Assembly: GCA_041497995.1 (NCBI GenBank) | Contig: JBGQHM010000217.1 | Span: forward strand, 1-11,380 | Direction of reading: 5' to 3' | DNA: 11,380 nucleotides | From: DATKMS01 sp041497995 | Lineage (GTDB): Bacteria; Desulfobacterota; Binatia; HRBIN30 | Part shown: piece after piece, positions 7,212 to 11,380 of the stretch | How positions within the stretch are numbered: the stretch's first letter is position 1 | How the letters are laid out: each line of letters opens with the position of its first letter | The notes under the pieces: model-generated | Databases searched by the model: none | Told to the model about the DNA's origin: nothing | The model's input: the letters and a program-made list of their open reading frames with translations, nothing else | Translations under genes and position numbers: made by a program

Positions 7212-8711
7212 CTACCGCCCGGAATCGATGCCGCTGGCTGTGTCCTTGTTCGCCGCCAGGTTCGGGGCGAGCAAGGTGCCGGTGTCGTGGGCCAGCTGCG
7301 CCAGTGACACGTACCAGCCGGTCGTCGCCTGCACTTGCTGGGCGCGCGCGCTGGCCAACGTGCTCTCCGCTTGCAGGAGCTGGACGACATCACCGACGCC
7401 CGCCTTGTACGACGTCAGCGCCGCATCGTAGGAGCGCGCCGCGCTCGTCAGGAGGTCGTTGCTGGCCTCCACCTTCTGGCCGGCGGTGATCAGGTTGTTA
7501 TAGCTGTCCCACACCTGCGCGATGACCGCTTGCTCTTGGACGTCGAGCGCTGCGGCCGCAACGTCGGCGTTGCTCTTCGCCTGCAGCACCGCATTGCGAC
7601 GCAGAAACCCATCGAAGACCGGCCAGGTGACGCTGAGGGTGCCGGTGTATGGCCAGCCGGCATTGTTGAAGTGGCGTTCGTAGAGGTAGAGGCGTTGCAC
7701 TGTGCCGTTGGCGTTCAGCGTCGGCCATTGATTCGACTCAGCAGTGCGCACGTCCGCTTGCCGCGCCTGCAGCGTTGCCCATGCGGCCGCGAGATCCGGG
7801 CGTTGGTTGGTGGCGATCTCGATGAGGCGATCGACGTCCGATTCCGCTTGCTTGAGGAGCGGCTCGCTGCTCGGCGGACTGACATGCAGCGGCGTGTTGG
7901 CTGGCAGGCCGAGAGTGGTCGCCAACCCTCCGAGCGCGATCTGCACGTGGCCGCGCGCGCCGGCGAGGTCGAGCTTGCGTTGCGCGAGGGTGGCACGTGT
8001 TTGCAAGACGTCGGTGATCGTGCCGACGCCAACCTGCAGACGTTGCTCGGTGGCCGCGAGGCTCGTTTCCGCCTCTTTCAAACTCGATTCGGCGGCCTGC
8101 AGCTCCGAGGTCGCCCCTGCATAGATGTAGTACGCAGCAGCAACATTGAAGATGAGGTCTTGGATCTGCTGGTTATGCTGCCAGTTTGCCGCGAGCAACG
8201 CCTGGCGCGCCGACTCTGCCGCGGCACTGCGGCCGCCGAAGTCGAGCAGCAGATAGGTGAGCGTCGCGCCCGGCCCCACCTCGGTCTCCTCAAACTCCGT
8301 GGTGCCTCGGTCCGCGATGCCCTTTGCGGCGCTGGCCATCGCGCCGAGGTCGACCTCGGGGTAGTACGCCGCGCGCGCTTCGGCTGCCACGGCGGCCGCT
8401 GCGCGCGCCGCGGCCCACGTTTGTCGGGTGGCGGGGCTGTTGCGCAGTCCGATGTCGAGGAGCTGCGGCAGGCTCAAGCCGTCGGGCGGCGCTTCGATGT
8501 CTTGCGGCACGCGACGTCCCGGGGCCACCTCCACGCCGATAGCGGCACGCGCATCGCGCGGGTCGCTGGATGGCGGCGTCCATACGCTCGACGGCGAAGC
8601 GGCCGCATGCTCCATCGGGTGGAGCTCCAGCAGACCCGAGGCGCAGCCTGGTAGCAGGACGAGTGCAAACACTGGAAGCGCGCGGTGGACGCGAGCGGTC
8701 GTCGAACTCAC
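7212..8711 (-). CDS. TolC/NodT-family outer-membrane efflux lipoprotein
   Basis: This is the outer-membrane channel of the tripartite pump, forming a trimeric barrel with a periplasmic helical tunnel. From the GTG at 8711 it has 499 residues. I prefer this start over the GTG at 8786 because it leaves a compact lipoprotein signal ending LLPGC (Cys23), as in OprM/NodT-type factors; the proline before glycine is not ideal. Two internally similar halves each carry the family helices: LSLPQLLDIGLRNSP near the N-terminus, LTYLLLDFGGRSAAAESARQ in half one, and the matching LSVTWPVFDGFLRRNAVLQ in half two. TSYKAGVGDVVQLLQAESTL near the end is also typical. No Shine-Dalgarno sequence precedes the start. 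It is first in the minus-strand run and faces a divergent region carrying candidate operators. Confidence 0.9.
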   Translation of the reverse strand: MSSTTARVHRALPVFALVLLPGCASGLLELHPMEHAAASPSSVWTPPSSDPRDARAAIGVEVAPGRRVPQDIEAPPDGLSLPQLLDIGLRNSPATRQTWAAARAAAAVAAEARAAYYPEVDLGAMASAAKGIADRGTTEFEETEVGPGATLTYLLLDFGGRSAAAESARQALLAANWQHNQQIQDLIFNVAAAYYIYAGATSELQAAESSLKEAETSLAATEQRLQVGVGTITDVLQTRATLAQRKLDLAGARGHVQIALGGLATTLGLPANTPLHVSPPSSEPLLKQAESDVDRLIEIATNQRPDLAAAWATLQARQADVRTAESNQWPTLNANGTVQRLYLYERHFNNAGWPYTGTLSVTWPVFDGFLRRNAVLQAKSNADVAAAALDVQEQAVIAQVWDSYNNLITAGQKVEASNDLLTSAARSYDAALTSYKAGVGDVVQLLQAESTLASARAQQVQATTGWYVSLAQLAHDTGTLLAPNLAANKDTASGIDSGR

Positions 8712-8717
8712 ACCGCG

Positions 8718-8746
8718 CGGGTAGTGGAGTGCTTCCTCGCTGTCAA
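8718..8746 (-). promoter_or_regulatory. Possible promoter for the efflux operon
   Basis: On the minus strand a perfect -35 hexamer TTGACA (8746-8741) is followed after 17 nt by TACCCG (8723-8718), a poor -10 match. Transcription would then begin about at the GTG start codon, implying a leaderless or nearly leaderless message, in line with the missing Shine-Dalgarno sequence. The weak -10 could mean the promoter needs an activator. Confidence 0.25.
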
Positions 8747-8779
8747 GCGCGGCAGACGGTGCGCCCGTGCCGACTCTGC

Positions 8780-8832
8780 TGTGCACTCAGCTGCACACTG
8801 GGGGCGGTGCGGTGTGCAGTGGATTGTACACC
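8780..8832. promoter_or_regulatory. Pair of matched near-palindromes, candidate operators
   Basis: Site 1 (8780-8797) is TGTGCA, six bases, TGCACA: a perfect inverted repeat. Site 2 (8811-8832) is GGTGTGCA, six bases, TGTACACC: an 8-bp inverted repeat with one mismatch, containing the same TGTGCA half-site and the same 6-bp spacer. The site centres are 33 bp apart, about three helical turns, so two dimers could bind on one DNA face. The pair lies in the divergent region between the efflux operon (start 8711) and the sensor-like gene (start 8926), upstream of the TTGACA element. This arrangement suits a dimeric regulator; which one is unknown. Confidence 0.5.
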
Positions 8833-8925
8833 GCGAGGCACGCGGTACGGCTACGCAGCCCGGTGCGGCGGCGCTGCTCACCGGCACGCCCCTTGCCTGG
8901 CCACGCCACAGATCGGCGTGAAACT

Positions 8926-9570
8926 ATGAGGAACTCGCTTGCAGAACGCATCGAGCAACAGCGCCGGCAGTGGCACTGGCGACCGATGAGTGACCAAGAC
9001 ACTTTGGAGCGTCTCAAAGCCACGGTATCGGCAGCAGCCGCCGACCCGGCGTTGTGGACGGCTTTTGTGGAAGAGCTGTCTGAAGTGCTCGGCGGCGCAG
9101 CCGTCGTGCTGACTCTAAGACCGCCATGCGGTGGCAGTGCGGACGGCGTCGTCACCGCTGGAATCGCACCGGCCTTCCGCCGTGCCTACGCGGACACCTA
9201 CTACGCACGTGACCCGTGGGTCGAGCGGATGGCAGCGCGTCCCGCAGCGATCGCGTTCGGCTATGAGCTCGTGCCCCGCTGGGATTTGCTGCGCACCGAG
9301 TTCTACCGAGAGTGGATGGCACCGCAGCACTTGCTTCCGGAGCTCACGATCGCCGGGCTCATCTTACGGCGAAGCACGCAACCGGTCTCGACGCTCGCTG
9401 CGTTCCGCTGGCGCACCACCCGCATGCTGCAGCTCGAGGATGTCGACCTCCTGCGCCAGCTGCTGCCGCTCTTGCGGGAGGCGGTGCGCGGCTTCGGCCA
9501 TGGAGGTCGCAGACATGAAGGAGAGGGCTCGTTGAAGAGCGCCCCGCGGAGTGCGGCACCAGGGAGTTGA
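8926..9570 (+). CDS. LuxR-family-like sensory domain protein lacking the HTH
   Basis: The 214-residue protein resembles the N-terminal half of a group of LuxR-type transcriptional regulators. It has DPALWTAFVEELSEVLGG (40-57), YYARDPWVERMAARP (92-106), a FGYELVPRWDLLRTEFYREWM stretch (111-131) and LLRQLLPLLREAVRGFG. In relatives this is followed by a LuxR (GerE) helix-turn-helix of about 60 residues. Here only a short Gly/Arg/Ser-rich tail remains before the stop, and no helix-turn-helix is found in any frame before the next gene. The start could be 8926 or 8986 (MSDQDTLERL); neither has a good ribosome binding site, and 8926 is kept as the longer plausible choice. It may be a stand-alone ligand-binding or anti-regulator protein, or a decayed regulator. 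It faces the efflux operon across the candidate operators. Confidence 0.65.
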   Translation: MRNSLAERIEQQRRQWHWRPMSDQDTLERLKATVSAAAADPALWTAFVEELSEVLGGAAVVLTLRPPCGGSADGVVTAGIAPAFRRAYADTYYARDPWVERMAARPAAIAFGYELVPRWDLLRTEFYREWMAPQHLLPELTIAGLILRRSTQPVSTLAAFRWRTTRMLQLEDVDLLRQLLPLLREAVRGFGHGGRRHEGEGSLKSAPRSAAPGS

Positions 9571-9866
9571 CGCAGCCTCTCTTTGACGCGTCGCGCGTCA
9601 CTGTCACCATCACGTCATCCGGCCGCGTGGCACGCTGCTCTTCTCATGAGCGTCCCAAAGCACTGCCCATACCGATCTTGTCACGCTAGGTGTGGAACGC
9701 CACCATTGACAGAGCCTCGTCACTTGAGGACGTCTTGTCGGCTACAACCTCTTGAAGCAACGCGTCTCTCCGTGCTACGAAGCGCCGCGTTGCATTGATG
9801 CGTACGCGTCTACGGGCGGCGTGCGTCGATGTAGAGGGAGCGCGACGTCGTGCGGCAGTCATAGCC
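9571..9866. other. Intergenic stretch between the sensor-like gene and the polyprenyl synthase
   Basis: About 300 bases with no convincing gene. It contains a perfect inverted repeat at 9584-9600, an isolated TTGACA (9706-9711) with no matching -10 hexamer at 16-18 bp, and a weak promoter-like pair TTGAAG (9752-9757) and TACGAA (9776-9781) 18 bp apart that could serve the synthase gene. If translation of the synthase begins at 9798 rather than 9867, the last part is coding. Confidence 0.4.
9584..9600. repeat. Perfect 7-bp inverted repeat with 3-nt loop
   Basis: TGACGCG, tcg, CGCGTCA lies 13 nt after the stop of the sensor-like gene. It could fold as a short hairpin at the end of that message, or be a regulator binding site. 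No T-run follows on either strand, so it is not a standard intrinsic terminator. Confidence 0.4.
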
Positions 9867-11075
9867 ATGGACTCATCGGAGTTGGACGCCTACCTTGCCG
9901 ATTGCCGCCACTTGGTGCTGCGGGAGATCGGGGACGTTATTCCGCAGAACGGTCGGTACCGCTCGGTGCTCTACGACCTGATGCTCGACTACCCCTTCCG
10001 AAGCGCTAAGGCCCTACGTCCGGCATTGTGTATCGCGACCTGTCGCGCGTTGGGTGGACGCCTGGAAGCGGTGTTGCGTTCGGCCGCGGTTCTCGAGCTC
10101 TACCACAACGCGTTCTTGATACACGATGATGTCGAGGACGGCTCCGAGACGCGCCGCGGCTCTCCAACGCTGCATCGAATGCACGGCGTACCGATTGCGG
10201 TCAACGTCGGAGATGCCATGCTCGCCCTCGCCCTCCAGCCGCTGCTCGACAACATGTGCACACTGGGCATGGGCAAGGCGCTTCGCATCTTGCAGGCCGT
10301 CGCCCGCATGGCCCGAGAATCTGCTGAAGGGCAAGCCATCGAACTCGATTGGATTCACCACTGGCGATGGCAACTCGACGACGCGGAGTACATTCGCATG
10401 GTGTACAAGAAGACGAGCTGGTACACCTTCATCACTCCGATGGTCATCGGAGGCTTGGTCGCCGGTATCGGCGGCCCCCACCTGGTGACCTTGCGTAAGT
10501 TCGGCAGCTTGCTCGGCGTCGCATTTCAGATGCAGGATGACATCCTCAACTTGACCGCTGAACGGGCGTCGTATGGAAAGGAGATCGGCGGCGACTTGTG
10601 GGAGGGCAAGCACACCTTGGTCTTGTTACACACGATGCGCTGCGCGACCCCGCGGCAGCGATCCAAGGCACAAGAGATCCTTGGCAAGCGTCGCCCGGCG
10701 GCTCCAGCGCCACGGTCGACGAACGGCGGCGACTCAGTTCCGCCGAGCGATGAGCCGTACGCGTCCCTCGCCTCATTGCTCGCTGAGTTGCAAGAGCGCG
10801 GGGAACTCACGTCTACCGGGCGCGAGACGCTTGAGCGTGCGTTGGAGACGTCATGGAGTCACACCAACTCGGAGGTGAAGACGCCCGAGGACATTCAGTT
10901 TCTCCTTGGACTGATCGACGAGTATCGCAGTACGGACTACGCGCGCGACGTGGCGCGCCGCTGGGCACTGAAGGCACAGGCGATGCTCTTGAGCACAGGC
11001 GGATGGTTGGAGGCTTCGGTACACCGAGAATTCCTCGAGGGACTCGTGGAGTTCGTCGTCCGGCGGGATCATTAA
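9867..11075 (+). CDS. Polyprenyl diphosphate synthase (trans-prenyltransferase) family protein
   Basis: Enzymes of this family join isopentenyl diphosphate units to an allylic primer to make C15, C20 or longer prenyl diphosphates. From the ATG at 9867 there are 402 residues. Visible motifs: AKALRPALC (47-55), in place of GGKxxRP; first aspartate-rich motif HDDVED (86-91) with following Arg96-Arg97; EGQAIELD (154-161); KKTSWYTF (181-188); second aspartate-rich motif FQMQDDILN (220-228), DDxxN as in many geranylgeranyl synthases; and GGDLWEGKHTL (241-251). The catalytic set looks complete. About 50 extra residues around 273-330, beginning with a Pro/Ala/Ser-rich stretch, make it longer than usual family members (about 300-350). 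TTG 9795 or ATG 9798 are alternative starts; 9867 fits the conserved region better. Chain length cannot be set from sequence. The stop overlaps the next gene's ribosome binding site. Confidence 0.88.
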   Translation: MDSSELDAYLADCRHLVLREIGDVIPQNGRYRSVLYDLMLDYPFRSAKALRPALCIATCRALGGRLEAVLRSAAVLELYHNAFLIHDDVEDGSETRRGSPTLHRMHGVPIAVNVGDAMLALALQPLLDNMCTLGMGKALRILQAVARMARESAEGQAIELDWIHHWRWQLDDAEYIRMVYKKTSWYTFITPMVIGGLVAGIGGPHLVTLRKFGSLLGVAFQMQDDILNLTAERASYGKEIGGDLWEGKHTLVLLHTMRCATPRQRSKAQEILGKRRPAAPAPRSTNGGDSVPPSDEPYASLASLLAELQERGELTSTGRETLERALETSWSHTNSEVKTPEDIQFLLGLIDEYRSTDYARDVARRWALKAQAMLLSTGGWLEASVHREFLEGLVEFVVRRDH

Positions 11076-11081
11076 GGGAGG
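11074..11081 (+). promoter_or_regulatory. Shine-Dalgarno AAGGGAGG for the gene at 11088
   Basis: AAGGGAGG overlaps the TAA stop of the polyprenyl synthase and ends 6 nt before the ATG at 11088. It fixes the start of the downstream gene and suggests that both are translated from one message. Confidence 0.7.
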
Positions 11082-11087
11082 TATTCC

Positions 11088-11380
11088 ATGTCTGCTGAGT
11101 CTGAGTTCGTGGCGGATCTACGCGCTACATCAATCAGGACCGCGGTCGAACACCTGCGAGCCATCCATGAACTGAAGCAGGGGCCCGGAGGTGCTCCAAG
11201 AGCGGTGTCCGCTGCATCCAGCCCCGCCCAGTCCCAGCCAGCACCCAAAGGCGTGGATTTTGTTTTCGACGCGGCGCGCGTGCATGTCACAGCCGTCAAC
11301 GAGATGCTCAAGCTGAATGGGAAATATCGGGATGAGTTTATCAGCGGGCTGCGGACGCTCCTACAGATGAATGTTGGGAC
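11088..11380 (+). CDS. Unknown protein, N-terminal 97 residues (3' truncated by window end)
   Basis: I do not recognise this family. The frame is open from the ATG at 11088 to the window edge. The visible part has an N-terminal helix-prone segment (about 1-35, with TAVEHLRAIHELK), a low-complexity Ala/Ser/Pro/Gln linker (about 36-58), then a second amphipathic helical region (about 59-97, with DFVFDAARVHVTAVNEMLKL and GLRTLLQM). No signal peptide or membrane helix is seen, so a cytoplasmic, possibly oligomeric or surface-coating helical protein is plausible (phasin-like in general character only). It starts 12 nt after the polyprenyl synthase stop with a strong ribosome binding site, so it is almost certainly in the same operon. 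Confidence 0.7.
   Translation, partial: MSAESEFVADLRATSIRTAVEHLRAIHELKQGPGGAPRAVSAASSPAQSQPAPKGVDFVFDAARVHVTAVNEMLKLNGKYRDEFISGLRTLLQMNVG

Noticed and set aside
7335..8654. Long open frame of 439 codons on the + strand
   Set aside because: It lies wholly opposite the TolC-family gene, is very rich in Arg/Ala/Gly without fold-like patterns, and the minus-strand product has clear family motifs. It is a GC-driven shadow.
9584..9600. Rho-independent terminator
   Set aside because: The stem is perfect, but no T-run follows on either strand.
9706..9711. Promoter at the TTGACA hexamer upstream of the synthase
   Set aside because: No acceptable -10 hexamer at 16-18 bp downstream.
9571..9866. A frameshifted LuxR helix-turn-helix after the sensor domain
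   Set aside because: None of the forward frames contains the expected HTH signature, so frameshift or sequencing error is not a simple explanation.
9867..11380. Encapsulin nanocompartment operon with prenyltransferase cargo
   Set aside because: Some family 2 encapsulins carry polyprenyl transferases, and the linker insert is suggestive, but no shell protein is present in the window.

Overview
This GC-rich window carries densely packed genes from a Gram-negative bacterium. The evidence for that is a TolC-type outer-membrane factor, two lipoprotein signals, a periplasmic adaptor protein and a Sec-exported small protein. Gene content (TauE/SafE with DUF1634, a YtcA-like lipoprotein, an unusual polyprenyl synthase) would fit a deltaproteobacterial-type or Binatota/Myxococcota-like genome, but the taxon cannot be fixed from this sequence alone. 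I see no tRNA, rRNA, CRISPR array, insertion sequence or phage gene.

Layout, left to right. (1) Positions 1-1931, + strand: the 3' end of a CPA2/KefB-type cation:proton antiporter with a TrkA-N domain, overlapped by 4 nt by rsmI (16S rRNA C1402 2'-O-methyltransferase), then a 37-residue membrane protein with a strong ribosome binding site. (2) Positions 1928-8711, - strand: read in the direction of transcription, a TolC-family outer-membrane lipoprotein, an MdtN-like HlyD adaptor, an MdtO-like FUSC inner-membrane protein, a TauE/SafE permease, a DUF1634 membrane protein and a DUF2845 exported protein. Between the adaptor and the FUSC gene sits a YtcA-like lipoprotein gene on the opposite (+) strand. 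(3) Positions 8712-8925: a divergent intergenic region with two matched near-palindromes 33 bp apart, the best operator candidate in the window. (4) Positions 8926-9570, + strand: a protein resembling the N-terminal sensory half of a LuxR-family regulator, ending without a helix-turn-helix. (5) Positions 9867-11380, + strand: a polyprenyl diphosphate synthase with a linker-like insertion, followed by a tightly spaced unknown gene cut by the window end.

How the genes work together. The three pump genes plus the YtcA-like gene match the component set of the E. coli MdtNOP/YtcA system: adaptor, FUSC transporter, outer-membrane channel and small lipoprotein. The small lipoprotein gene is inverted inside the set, so it would be transcribed antisense to any read-through mRNA joining adaptor and FUSC genes. 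The divergent region with the paired palindromes lies between the pump operon and the HTH-less sensor protein, suggesting joint control. The polyprenyl synthase and its downstream neighbour look like the start of a separate operon.
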